Of a DNA stretch of 64,000 nucleotides, positions 27,247 to 36,201 are shown piece by piece. Origin of the DNA: Phenylobacterium sp. Lineage in GTDB: Bacteria > Pseudomonadota > Alphaproteobacteria > Caulobacterales > Caulobacteraceae. The notes below the pieces were generated by a model. The model was given only the letters and a program-made list of their open reading frames with translations. It was not told the origin of the DNA and ran no database searches. Position numbers and translations under genes: made by a program. Numbering within the stretch: position 1 is the stretch's first letter; every line of letters starts with the position of its first letter. The stretch is taken from contig NZ_JAUSLG010000012.1 in the NCBI RefSeq assembly GCF_030646615.1, positions 1 through 64,000 of the forward strand, in the 5' to 3' direction.

Positions 27247-29454
27247 ATGACGTTGCGTGCTGCCCCCCGGGCTCGACGGCGAGCCCTTACCCTGGCCGTC
27301 CTGTTGGGCGGCGCCTCGGCGCTGGCCGTATCAGGCGCCCATGCCCAGGACGCCCTCGAGCTGGAGGAGCTGGTGGTCACGGCCCAGAAGAGGTCGGAAA
27401 ACCTCCAGGACGTGCCGATCTCGATCACGGCGGTCACGGCCGACAGCCTGGCTCGCAGCCAGATCACCACCCTGGGCGGGCTGCAGACCCTGACGCCGAA
27501 CTTCCAGGTCAGCGACAATGTCTCGGTGCGCACCGTCTATATCCGCGGCGTCGGCGGCGGCGGGCGGACCGTGGCCTTCGACACCCGCACCGGCATCTAT
27601 CTCGACGGGGTCTATATCGGCCAGCCCATGGCCGCCGATGCGGTGCTGTCGAACCTGGAGCGCGTGGAGGTTCTGCGCGGACCCCAGGGCTATCTCTACG
27701 GCCAGAACACGGTTTCCGGGGCGGTGAACCTGGTGACCCGCGCGCCGGTCGACGACTTCGAAGGCCGGCTGACCGCCGGTCTCGGCAACAAGGATCAGCA
27801 ACGCCTGGACGGGATGGTCAACATCCCCCTGGCCGACGGCAAGGTCATGGTACGCCTGGGCGCCGCCTATGACCACCGGGACGGCTTCATCCGCAACACG
27901 ACGCTGGGCGAGAATGTCGACGACATCAACAGCCGCTCCATGCGCCTCCAGGTGCGCATGCAGCCGACCGACGACTTCACCGCCGACCTCTCGTTCGACT
28001 ATTCCCGCCAGCTCTCACACAAGGTGAACGGCGAGGCCCTGAGCGACACCTTCAACAGTGGGCCCCCCGCCGCGCCGGCCGACCAGCCGTTCGTGATCGA
28101 CGATAATTATCCGGAGTTTGACTACAACCGGAACGTCGGCGGCGCCCTGACGCTCGCCTACGACCTGGGCGCCGTCACGCTCTCCTCGATCAGCGGGTAC
28201 CGGGACTCAGCCCGGACCTGGAACGTCGACCTGGACCACTCGGCCCTCGACCTCGCCCACTTCAACTATGACGACAGCTATCAGACCCTCAGCCAGGAGG
28301 TGCGCCTGTCGTCCAACGACACCGAGGCCAGGCTGCGCTACATCCTCGGCGCCTTCTTCCTGCGGACCGACGGCGAGAACGACCGGCGCCTGACCTATGA
28401 CGCCCTGGGCGTGCTGTTCGGCGTCCCGCCGGGCTCCATGATCCGCACCAATCCCAGCGTGAAGAACTCCAGCTATGCCATCTTCGGCGCGGTCGACTAC
28501 CAGCTGACCCCCACCCTGATCGTCAACAGCGGCCTGCGGTTCAACTATGAGAACAAGAAGCTCAGCCTGAACCAGAGCAGCGATGTTGGTCCGCCCATCA
28601 GCAACATCGCCAATGTGCTCGGCTTCAAGGACGATCTGAGCGAGAGTTCGGTCTCGCCGATGATCGGCCTGACCTTCCAGCCGACCGAGGACCAGACCTA
28701 TTATGGCAAGTACGCCCGCGGGGTGAAGTCGGGCGGCTTCAACGCCGACTATCTGACCACCCAGGCCCTGGGCGGGCCCCTGCGCCTGGGCAAGGAGACT
28801 GTGGACAGCTTCGAAATCGGGGCCAAGTTCACCGCCTTCGAGCGTCGCCTCCGCGTCAATGCCGACGTCTTCTACGCCCGCTATTCGGACTATCAGGTCA
28901 GCCAGTTCCGGGTGGTGCCCAACAGCACCCCGCCGCGGATCGAGCTTGCCCTCACCAACGCCGGCGAGGTCGAGACCTATGGCCCGGAAATCTCGGTGGA
29001 CGCGGCCCTGGCCCCCGGTCTGAACGTCAATCTTCAGGCGGCCTGGCTGCACGCCGAGTACAAGGAGTTCAAGGACGGCGGCGGGGTCGGCGTGGACTAT
29101 TCCGGCAACCGGCTGGAATACGCCCCCGAGGTCACGGCCTCGGCCACGGTCGACTATACCCGAGACCTGGCCGAGGGTCTGGGCGCCGTCACCAGCCGCG
29201 TCACGGTGTCCTATCGCGGCGACCAGTATTCCGACACCTCCAACGCCGAGGCCTTCCACCAGGACGCCTACACCCTGGTGAACGCCCGGGTGGCCTGGCT
29301 GGCGCCGGGCGACCGGTGGCAGGTCGCGGCCTATGCCGACAATCTGCTGGAAGAAGAGTATCAGCTGGGCGTTGCGCCAGACGCCTTCACCACCCTGTTC
29401 GGCCGCTATGGCGCGCCGCGCACCTACGGTGTTGAGGTGACCTGGACCTACTGA
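27247..29454 (+). CDS. TonB-dependent outer-membrane receptor of the ethanolamine locus
   Basis: Signal peptide (ARRRALTLAVLLGGASALAV, ending in AHAQ near 37), TonB box-like LEELVVTAQKR at about 40-52, a plug domain (QDVPISITAVTADSLARSQI, VRTVYIRGVGGGGR, RVEVLRGPQGYLYGQNTVSGAVNL) and a beta-barrel ending RYGAPRTYGVEVTWTY. At 735 residues it is a normal-sized receptor of the alphaproteobacterial type without an N-terminal signalling extension. It starts 33 bp after the amidase, so it is probably in the same transcript. It may import the amide or a related nutrient. Two substrate loops cannot be assigned. Confidence 0.93.
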   Translation: MTLRAAPRARRRALTLAVLLGGASALAVSGAHAQDALELEELVVTAQKRSENLQDVPISITAVTADSLARSQITTLGGLQTLTPNFQVSDNVSVRTVYIRGVGGGGRTVAFDTRTGIYLDGVYIGQPMAADAVLSNLERVEVLRGPQGYLYGQNTVSGAVNLVTRAPVDDFEGRLTAGLGNKDQQRLDGMVNIPLADGKVMVRLGAAYDHRDGFIRNTTLGENVDDINSRSMRLQVRMQPTDDFTADLSFDYSRQLSHKVNGEALSDTFNSGPPAAPADQPFVIDDNYPEFDYNRNVGGALTLAYDLGAVTLSSISGYRDSARTWNVDLDHSALDLAHFNYDDSYQTLSQEVRLSSNDTEARLRYILGAFFLRTDGENDRRLTYDALGVLFGVPPGSMIRTNPSVKNSSYAIFGAVDYQLTPTLIVNSGLRFNYENKKLSLNQSSDVGPPISNIANVLGFKDDLSESSVSPMIGLTFQPTEDQTYYGKYARGVKSGGFNADYLTTQALGGPLRLGKETVDSFEIGAKFTAFERRLRVNADVFYARYSDYQVSQFRVVPNSTPPRIELALTNAGEVETYGPEISVDAALAPGLNVNLQAAWLHAEYKEFKDGGGVGVDYSGNRLEYAPEVTASATVDYTRDLAEGLGAVTSRVTVSYRGDQYSDTSNAEAFHQDAYTLVNARVAWLAPGDRWQVAAYADNLLEEEYQLGVAPDAFTTLFGRYGAPRTYGVEVTWTY

Positions 29455-29460
29455 TTGCGA

Positions 29461-29489
29461 CCGCGCGGGCGGCCCCGTCGCCCGCGCGG
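29461..29489 (+). other. Strong intercistronic hairpin between TonB receptor and eutB
   Basis: A perfect 11-bp GC stem (CCGCGCGGGCG at 29461-29471 with 29479-29489) closes a 7-base loop, 6 bases after the receptor stop. No T-run follows, so it is more likely an mRNA-stability or partial-termination element that gives the receptor and eutBC different expression. Confidence 0.55.
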
Positions 29490-29528
29490 CCCATCTGACA
29501 TCTCGAAAGCCCGCGGCGGAGCCCTGCC

Positions 29529-30881
29529 TTGAACCGCTGGACCTATCCCGACCTGAAGACCCTGATGGCCAAGGCCTCGCCCCTGCGCTCGGGCGACGTC
29601 CTGGCCGGCCTCGCCGCGGAGACCGCCGAGGAGAACGTGCTGGCCAAGATGAGCCTGGCCGACGTGCCGCTGAAGCGGTTCCTGGCCGAGCCCCTGGTCC
29701 CCTACGACGAGGACGAAGTCACCCGGCTCATCCTCGACAGTCACGACGCCGCAGCCTTCGCGCCTGTGTCCCACATGACGGTGGGCCAGTTCCGCGACTG
29801 GCTGCTCTCGGATGCGGCCGACACCGCAGCCCTGGCGCAGCTGGCGCCGGGCCTGACCCCGGAGATGGTCGCCGCCGTCAGCAAGCTGATGCGCAACCAG
29901 GACCTGATCCTGGCGGCCAAAAAGGTGACGGTGGTCACCCGCTTCCGCGACACCATCGGCCTCCCGGGCCGGCTCTCCACCCGGCTGCAGCCCAACCATC
30001 CGACGGACGATCCCAAGGGCGTGGCCGCCTCGATGCTGGACGGGCTGCTGCTGGGCTCGGGGGACGCGGTGATCGGCGTCAATCCCGCCTCGGACAATCT
30101 CGCCACCCTGGGCGACCTGATGCGTCTGCTGGACGAGGCCATCCAGCGCTTCCAGATCCCCACCCAGTCCTGCATCCTCACCCACGTCACCTCGTCCATC
30201 GAACTGATCAACCGTGGCGCGCCCGTGGACCTGGTGTTCCAGTCCATCGCCGGCACCCAGGCGGCCAACGCCTCGTTCGGCGTCGATCTGGCGGTGCTGC
30301 GGGAGGGCCTGGACGCCGGCCGATCCTTGGGGCGCGGCACGGTCGGGGACAACCTGATGTATTTCGAGACCGGCCAGGGCTCGGCCCTCTCGGCCGGCGC
30401 CCACCACGGGGTGGACCAGCAGACCCTGGAGGCCCGCGCCTATGGGGTCGCCCGGGCGTTCGCGCCCCTGCTGGTGAACACGGTCGTCGGCTTCATCGGC
30501 CCGGAATATCTCTATGACGGCAAGCAGATCATCCGGGCCGGCCTGGAGGACCACTTCTGCGGCAAGCTGCTTGGCCTGCCCCTGGGTTGCGACGTCTGCT
30601 ACACCAATCACGCCCAGGCCGACCAGGACGACATGGACACCCTGCTGACCCTGCTGGCGACGGCGGAGGTGACCTTCATCATGGGGGTGCCGGGCGCCGA
30701 CGACATCATGCTCAACTATCAGTCGACCTCCTTCCACGACGCCCTCTATGTCCGCGAGCTGCTGGGCCTGCGGCGCGCGCCGGAGTTCGAGGCCTGGATG
30801 AGCCAGGTCGGGCTGGCCGACGCCGCCGGCCGGCTCAGCGCCGACGCCGGTCGCCACCCGCTGCTTGAGCTTCTGTCGTGA
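29529..30881 (+). CDS. eutB: Ethanolamine ammonia-lyase large subunit
   Basis: EutB is the catalytic subunit of the adenosylcobalamin-dependent lyase that turns ethanolamine into acetaldehyde and ammonia. The 450-residue length equals that of known EutB. Family segments are obvious: VAAVSKLMRNQDLILAAKK, RLQPNHPTDDPKGVAAS, VIGVNPASDN, THVTSSIELINRGAPVDLVFQSIAGT, YFETGQGSALSAGAHHGVDQQT and VGFIGPEYLYDG. The start is TTG at 29529. It overlaps eutC by 4 bases. The operon carries no microcompartment shell, reactivase (eutA) or aldehyde dehydrogenase gene. Confidence 0.97.
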   Translation: MNRWTYPDLKTLMAKASPLRSGDVLAGLAAETAEENVLAKMSLADVPLKRFLAEPLVPYDEDEVTRLILDSHDAAAFAPVSHMTVGQFRDWLLSDAADTAALAQLAPGLTPEMVAAVSKLMRNQDLILAAKKVTVVTRFRDTIGLPGRLSTRLQPNHPTDDPKGVAASMLDGLLLGSGDAVIGVNPASDNLATLGDLMRLLDEAIQRFQIPTQSCILTHVTSSIELINRGAPVDLVFQSIAGTQAANASFGVDLAVLREGLDAGRSLGRGTVGDNLMYFETGQGSALSAGAHHGVDQQTLEARAYGVARAFAPLLVNTVVGFIGPEYLYDGKQIIRAGLEDHFCGKLLGLPLGCDVCYTNHAQADQDDMDTLLTLLATAEVTFIMGVPGADDIMLNYQSTSFHDALYVRELLGLRRAPEFEAWMSQVGLADAAGRLSADAGRHPLLELLS

Positions 30882-31690
30882 CCGCGCCGGTCGAGCCCTC
30901 GGCGATGGCGGCCCTGACCGACGCCCGCGTGGCCCTGGGTCGCACAGGCTCGAGCCAGCCGACCGCCGCGGCCCTGGCCTTCACCCTGGATCATGCGCGG
31001 GCGAGGGACGCCGTGCATCGCCCCGCGGACTTCGACGGCCTGGAGGCCGCCCTGCAGCAGCGGGGGCTTGCGAGCCTGCGGGCCGACAGCGCCGCACAGG
31101 ATCGCCTCACCTATCTGGCCCGTCCCGACCTTGGCCGACGGCTGTCTGACGAAAGCCGCGACCAGCTGGCCGCCCTCAGATCGAGGCCCGTGGTCGACCT
31201 GGCCATCGTCGTCGCTGACGGCCTGTCCAGCCGCGCCCTCGACCACGTCCCCGCCCTCCTCGACGCCCTGCTCGCCGACCTGACGCCAGAGGGCTGGACC
31301 CTGGCGCCGGTGATCCTGGCCGCCCAGGCCCGCGTCGCCCTGGGGGACGAGGTCGGCGCCCTGCTGAAGGCGCGCATGGTCCTGCTGCTGGTCGGCGAAC
31401 GGCCGGGCCTTTCGTCCCCCGACAGCCTGGGCGCCTATCTCACCTACGCCCCGCGGGTGGGCTTGAGCGATGCGGCGCGAAACTGCGTGTCGAACATCCG
31501 CCCGGCGGGCCTGGTCCCCGCCCAGGCCGCCTTCAAGATCGCCTGGCTGATGCGGCAGGCCCGGCGTCTGCAACTGACCGGCGTCGCCCTGAAGGATGAG
31601 AGTTCCACCGACCATCTCGTCAGCGTCACGCCCGAGGCCGTCCGCCTCCCTGCAGACTCCCCGCTTGAAAAGAACAAATCGGGAAAATAA
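30878..31690 (+). CDS. eutC: Ethanolamine ammonia-lyase small subunit
   Basis: EutC completes the cobalamin site of ethanolamine ammonia-lyase. The 270-residue protein carries LRSRPVVDLAIVVADGLSSRAL, GDEVGALLKARMVLLLVGERPGLSSPDSLGAYLTY and RNCVSNIRPAGLVPAQAA, all typical. A GTG start overlaps the eutB stop by GTGA, so the two are translationally coupled in stoichiometric amounts. The C-terminal tail (ESSTDHLVSVTPEAVRL) is somewhat longer than usual. The cobalamin itself must come from elsewhere, since no cob genes are in the window. Confidence 0.96.
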   Translation: MTAPVEPSAMAALTDARVALGRTGSSQPTAAALAFTLDHARARDAVHRPADFDGLEAALQQRGLASLRADSAAQDRLTYLARPDLGRRLSDESRDQLAALRSRPVVDLAIVVADGLSSRALDHVPALLDALLADLTPEGWTLAPVILAAQARVALGDEVGALLKARMVLLLVGERPGLSSPDSLGAYLTYAPRVGLSDAARNCVSNIRPAGLVPAQAAFKIAWLMRQARRLQLTGVALKDESSTDHLVSVTPEAVRLPADSPLEKNKSGK

Positions 31691-31719
31691 GCTCCAGCGT
31701 AAGGCGTGGGCTGGAGGGG

Positions 31720-32511
31720 ATGATGGGCTTTCTCAAAGGGCTGTTTGGCGGGCGGGAAAAGTCGCCGCCCCCGCCGCCGTCGGACAAGGTGCTGGCGATC
31801 CAGGACGCGCTGCGGGCGCGGGTTCAGCCTTGCCTGCGGCTTCGGCCGGGCGGCGCGGGCGCCTCGCGGCTTGGGGGCGAGCCGGAGCTCACCGGGGACT
31901 GGCCGGTGTGGAAAGGCGGGCCCATGGTGTTCGTCGCCCAACTGGACCTGACCGAGATGCGGAGCGCCGGCGGCCCCGATTGGCTCCCGGCGGCGGGGCG
32001 GCTACTGTTCTTCTGCGAGCCGGGGGCCTGGGGATCTGACCCTGAGGATGCCGGAGGCGCCCTGGTGCGCCACGAAACCGCGCCAGCAGAACCGCGGCTG
32101 CCGCCCACCGACCTGCCGCGCGAGGCCCGCTTCAAGGCGACGCCCGTGAGCTTTGAAGCCGGGGAATCCTGGCCCAGCCAGGAGCGGCTGGAAATCGACT
32201 GGGACACGATCGGCAAGCACGACTACGCCGCCCTTGAGGCCTTTGAGGAAGCCCACACGCCCGAGACCCCGGCCCACCAGGTCGGCGGCTATCCCGGCGC
32301 CGTTCAGGACGACGCCATGGAGGAGATTTGCCAGGAGGTGACCCAGAGCCCTCGCGGCGCCCAGGACTGGCGCCTGCTTCTTCAGGTCGACAGCGACCGC
32401 GAGCGGGGCATGACGTGGTTCGACTCCGGTCGGCTCTACTTCTGGATCCGCGAGCAGGACGCCCGGGCGGGGGATTTTTCCAAGGTCTGGCTGATCGTCC
32501 AGTCCGGCTGA
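31720..32511 (+). CDS. DUF1963 (YwqG-like) family protein
   Basis: The 263-residue protein resembles the YwqG/DUF1963 family: GDWPVWKGGPMVFVAQLDL, GRLLFFCEPGAWG, HQVGGYPGAVQDDAM and a C-terminal LLLQVDSDRERGMTWFDSGRLYFWI. The role of the family is unknown. An N-terminal Pro run (SPPPPPSDK) is probably a flexible linker. Start is one of two ATGs at 31720 and 31723, after GAGGGG. It lies 29 bp after eutC but looks functionally unrelated. Confidence 0.85.
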   Translation: MMGFLKGLFGGREKSPPPPPSDKVLAIQDALRARVQPCLRLRPGGAGASRLGGEPELTGDWPVWKGGPMVFVAQLDLTEMRSAGGPDWLPAAGRLLFFCEPGAWGSDPEDAGGALVRHETAPAEPRLPPTDLPREARFKATPVSFEAGESWPSQERLEIDWDTIGKHDYAALEAFEEAHTPETPAHQVGGYPGAVQDDAMEEICQEVTQSPRGAQDWRLLLQVDSDRERGMTWFDSGRLYFWIREQDARAGDFSKVWLIVQSG

Positions 32512-32673
32512 CGGGCGGATTTTTCAGGCTGTTCGATCCCGGATCAGACGGTTTTTCAGGGGGTTCCTGATGCGGCGATCAAAGAAACATTACCCCCAAA
32601 TGCAGGGTTTTGTTTGCCAGCGGCCATTCTATCGGTACAGGGTCGCGCGCAAGCTACAGGAAATGAGCAAACT

Positions 32674-32883
32674 ATGACGACCGGAACAGTGAAGTGGTTC
32701 AACGCCACGAAGGGCTATGGCTTCATTCAGCCCGATGATGGCGGAGCCGACGTGTTTCTTCACATCAGCGCCGTTGAACAAGCGGGCATGAGCTCGGTGA
32801 ACGAAGGCGACAAGCTCTCCTTCGAGCTCGAAAAGGACCGTAAGTCGGGCAAGATGTCCGCCGGCCAGCTCCAGAAGGCCTAA
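32674..32883 (+). CDS. Cold-shock domain protein (CspA-like)
   Basis: A 69-residue single-domain nucleic-acid chaperone with RNP-like motifs KGYGFIQPD and DVFLHISAV, preceded by [12 protein letters not shown] at 32674 has CAGGAAATG upstream and is preferred to the longer frame from 32614. A 162-bp upstream gap, AT-rich in parts (32575-32620), leaves room for a long structured leader, typical of csp mRNAs. A GC hairpin follows. Confidence 0.95.
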   Translation: MTTGTVKWFNATKGYGFIQPDDGGADVFLHISAVEQAGMSSVNEGDKLSFELEKDRKSGKMSAGQLQKA

Positions 32884-32890
32884 AGGAAAC

Positions 32891-32917
32891 GAGCCCCGGC
32901 CTTGATGGCCGGGGCTC
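32891..32917 (+). terminator. Hairpin after the cold-shock gene
   Basis: A perfect 11-bp stem (GAGCCCCGGCC at 32891-32901 with 32907-32917), loop TTGAT, 7 bases after the stop. There is no run of T, so termination may rely on Rho. Confidence 0.6.
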
Positions 32918-32972
32918 CGACCTTGCGATATTCAGGCGCGACGGCAAGGCCCGCGCCATCTAGTCTGGCGCC

Positions 32973-33671
32973 ATGCCCATCGGCGCCGCCCCAAATCCCC
33001 ACCCGCCCCTAGACATCACCGGCCTCGCCAAGAGCGTGCCGGGCGGCCGCGTGCTGTTCCAGAACCTGGACCTGCGTCTGCGCGCCGGCGAGATCGTCGC
33101 CATCATGGGCGAGTCGGGCGTCGGCAAGTCCAGCCTGCTCAATCTGATCGCCGGCCTCGACCTCACCGATGTCGGGACGATCGAGATCGACGGCGCCGAT
33201 GTCGCCCGCCTCGATGACGACGCCCGCACAGCCCTGCGACGCGACCGCATCGGTTTCGTCTTCCAGGCCTTCCACATCCTCCCCCACCTGACCCTGGCGC
33301 AGAATGTGGCCCTGCCCCTGGTGCTGGCCCGCAATCCCCAGGCCGAGGCGCTCAGCCGGGCCAGGACGATGCTGGACCAGGTGGGCCTGACCGGCCGTGG
33401 CGAGGACTTTCCCGCCCAGGTCTCCGGCGGCGAACTGCAGCGCATTGCGCTCGCCCGCGCCCTGGTCCACAGCCCGGCCCTGCTGCTGGCCGACGAGCCC
33501 ACCGGCAATCTCGATCCACAGACCGCTGACAGCGTCCTGGCCCTGTTCTGCGACCGCGCGCGGGCCAGCGGCGCGGCGGCGCTGATCGTCACCCATTCCG
33601 AACGGGCCGCCGCGGCGGCTGACCGGATCCTGGTGCTGACGCCGGTCGGCCTGGCGCCCCATGCGCCCTAG
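32973..33671 (+). CDS. ABC transporter ATPase (AttE/LolD-type)
   Basis: A 232-residue MacB/LolD-type ATPase. Walker A GESGVGKSS at 46-54, signature VSGGELQRIALARAL and Walker B LLLADEPTGNLD. It overlaps the permease by 11 bases and is followed by a lipocalin-like secreted protein, the arrangement of AttEFGH operons. These export or remodel cell-envelope molecules. ATG at 32973. Confidence 0.93.
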   Translation: MPIGAAPNPHPPLDITGLAKSVPGGRVLFQNLDLRLRAGEIVAIMGESGVGKSSLLNLIAGLDLTDVGTIEIDGADVARLDDDARTALRRDRIGFVFQAFHILPHLTLAQNVALPLVLARNPQAEALSRARTMLDQVGLTGRGEDFPAQVSGGELQRIALARALVHSPALLLADEPTGNLDPQTADSVLALFCDRARASGAAALIVTHSERAAAAADRILVLTPVGLAPHAP

Positions 33672-36201
33672 CCTGGCCTTAAGCCCCCTCCTGCTGCGCT
33701 GGATGGTGGGGGGCGAGTGGCGCGCCCGCCCCGGACGCGTCCTGGTGGCGGTGCTGGCCATCGCCGTCGGCGTCGGCCTGGGGCTCGCCGTCCACCTGGT
33801 CAATCGCTCGGCGCTGGATTCCTTCGCCCAGGCGGTCAGCAACGTCAGCGGCTCGGCCGATGTCCAGATCGAGGCCGCCAGCCCTTCGGGGTTCGATGAG
33901 ACCCTCTATCCGAAGGTCGCCCGTACGCCGGGGGTCGGCACGGCGAGCCCGGTGGTGGAGCTGGCCGCGACCAGCCCCGGCGGCGCCCTGACCCTGCTGG
34001 GGCTTGACCCTTTGCGGGCCTACGCGGTCACCCCCAGCCTGCTCGGCCAAGGCGGTGGCGCTTCACCGACCGCCGGCTCGGACGCCCTGTTCGACCTCGA
34101 CACCGTGCATCTTTCGCCGGCCGCCCTGGAGGCGACCGGGCTAGCGGTCGGCGATCAGGTCCGCCTGACGGCTGCGGGCCGCACGGCCGAGTTCCGGATC
34201 GGTGGGACCCTGGAAGCCCTCGGCGACAACCGCCCCTTGGCGGTGATCGACATCGCCGCAGCCCAGTGGAGGTTCGGCCAGCTCGGCCGGCTGCAGCGTA
34301 TCGATGTCCGCCTGACGCCCGGCGCCGACCGCAGTCAGGTGGAGGCCGCCCTCCGCGCCGGCCTGCCGGACGGGGCCGACCTTGTCACCGCCCAGAGCGA
34401 GATGCGCCGCACCGAGAGCCTGTCGCGGGCCTATCGCGTCAATCTGCAGATGCTGGCCCTAGTGGCCCTGCTCACCGGCGGCTTCCTGGTCTATTCGGCC
34501 CAGTCCCTGTCAGTGGCCCGAAGGCGACCGCAGTTCGCCCTGTTGCGGGTGCTCGGCCTGCCGGCCCGCGGCATGCTGGGCCAGGTGCTGATCGAGGGCC
34601 TGATCCTGGGCCTGGTCGGCTCGGCCCTCGGCGTCGCCTTCGGCTATGGGTTGGCGGAGCTCGCCCTGCGCCTGCTGGGGGGCGATCTCGGCGGCGGCTA
34701 TTTCGCCGGCGAGCGACCGCAGCTCTCGATCGCGCCGGTCGCCACGGTGGTAATCTTCGCCCTGGGCCTGGCCATCGCCCTGGCCGGCAGTCTCTGGCCC
34801 GCCCTGGAGGCCGAACGCACGCCCGCCGCCGTGGCGTTGAAGGCCGGTTCCGGCGACGCCCCCGACCCTAGCCGACTGCGTCGCCCGTGGATCAGCCTTT
34901 CCCTGCTGGTCGTCGGGATGGCCGCGGCCCTGGCGCCTCCGGTGGGGGGGCTGCCCCTGTTCGGCTATGTCGCCATCGCCCTGATGCTGGCCGGCGGGGT
35001 CGGCGCCATGCCCTGGCTCGCCCGCACGGCCCTGCAGCCCCTTCGGCGCCTCAACAGCCCGCCAGCCCCCCTGGCCCTGGCCATCGCACGGCTGTGGGGG
35101 GCGCCGCGGCAGGCGGCCGTGGCGCTCAGCGGCATCGTCGCCAGCACCAGCCTCATGGTGGCCATGGCCGTCATGGTCACCAGCTTCCGCGGCTCGGTGG
35201 ACGAATGGCTGACCCAGATCCTGCCGGCCGACATCTATATGCGCATGGCCGAGGGCGCCGCCCTTGATCCGCCGCTCCAGGGGCGCCTCGCCGCCGCCCC
35301 GGGGGTCGCCAGCATCGAATTCCGCGACAGCTTCAGCCTGCGGCTCGATCCCGAGCGCCCGGCGGTCCAGCTCATCGCCCGCGGCGGACCAGGCGCAGGC
35401 CCGGCCCATGACCTGCCGCTGGTGGGCCGCACGGCGACGCCCCCGGCCGGCGCGACCCCGGCCTGGATCTCAGAACCCATGGCCCAGATCTACCACCTCG
35501 CGCCCGGAGACCGCCTGACCCTGCCCCTGGGGGACGGCGCGGAGGTCCAGGTGGCCGGGGTCTGGCGAGACTATTCCAACCAGTTCGGCGCCCTGATCCT
35601 CGACCAGGCCGCCTATACCCGCCTGACCGGCGAGACAGCGCGGGGCGAAGCGGCCATCACCCTGGCGCCCGGGGCGGACCCCCAACCGGCCATCGCCGCC
35701 CTGCGCGGGCGCCTGCCCGCAGATCTGGCGGCCCAGGCCAGCTTCGCCGAACCCCAGGAACTGCGCGCCGTGGCCCTGCGCATTTTCGACCGCAGCTTCG
35801 CCATTACTTACGCCCTGGAAGCCATCGCCATCCTGGTGGGCCTGACCGGGGTGGCGGCCACCTTCTCGGCCCAGACCCTGGCGCGGCGCAAGGAGTTCGG
35901 GGTGCTGCGCCATCTGGGGGTTCGCCGGGGACAGATCGTCTGGATGCTGGCGGCCGAAGGCGCCCTGCTGGGGCTCATCGGCGCTGCGGCGGGCCTCGCG
36001 CTCGGCGTCGGCATGAGCCAGATCCTGATCCATGTGGTCAATCCGCAGTCCTTCAACTGGACCATGGAGACGCGGCTGCCCTGGTCGCTGCTGGCGGGGC
36101 TGGGCGCAGCCCTGGCCCTGACCTCGGCCGGCACAGCGGTCCTGGCCGGCCGCGGCGCCCTGTCGGACACCGCCGTGCGCGCCGTGCGGGAGGACTGGTG
36201 A
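33661..36201 (+). CDS. FtsX-like ABC permease (AttF/AttG-type)
   Basis: An 846-residue permease with two FtsX-like modules: a first TM helix (GRVLVAVLAIAVGVGLGLAVHLV), a large periplasmic domain, then three helices (about 260-390), a second set (410-510) and another periplasmic domain ending with the last three helices. MacB-type permeases have half this length, so this looks like the fused form of AttF and AttG. Overlap with the ATPase (11 bases) and the AttH-like gene (1 base) shows one operon. It probably extracts lipid or protein from the inner-membrane leaflet. Confidence 0.9.
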   Translation: MRPSLALSPLLLRWMVGGEWRARPGRVLVAVLAIAVGVGLGLAVHLVNRSALDSFAQAVSNVSGSADVQIEAASPSGFDETLYPKVARTPGVGTASPVVELAATSPGGALTLLGLDPLRAYAVTPSLLGQGGGASPTAGSDALFDLDTVHLSPAALEATGLAVGDQVRLTAAGRTAEFRIGGTLEALGDNRPLAVIDIAAAQWRFGQLGRLQRIDVRLTPGADRSQVEAALRAGLPDGADLVTAQSEMRRTESLSRAYRVNLQMLALVALLTGGFLVYSAQSLSVARRRPQFALLRVLGLPARGMLGQVLIEGLILGLVGSALGVAFGYGLAELALRLLGGDLGGGYFAGERPQLSIAPVATVVIFALGLAIALAGSLWPALEAERTPAAVALKAGSGDAPDPSRLRRPWISLSLLVVGMAAALAPPVGGLPLFGYVAIALMLAGGVGAMPWLARTALQPLRRLNSPPAPLALAIARLWGAPRQAAVALSGIVASTSLMVAMAVMVTSFRGSVDEWLTQILPADIYMRMAEGAALDPPLQGRLAAAPGVASIEFRDSFSLRLDPERPAVQLIARGGPGAGPAHDLPLVGRTATPPAGATPAWISEPMAQIYHLAPGDRLTLPLGDGAEVQVAGVWRDYSNQFGALILDQAAYTRLTGETARGEAAITLAPGADPQPAIAALRGRLPADLAAQASFAEPQELRAVALRIFDRSFAITYALEAIAILVGLTGVAATFSAQTLARRKEFGVLRHLGVRRGQIVWMLAAEGALLGLIGAAAGLALGVGMSQILIHVVNPQSFNWTMETRLPWSLLAGLGAALALTSAGTAVLAGRGALSDTAVRAVREDW

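Noticed and set aside
29448-30857. A 469-codon minus-strand frame opposite eutB
   Set aside because: Same reasoning: a long antisense frame with no domain, overlapping a well-conserved enzyme.
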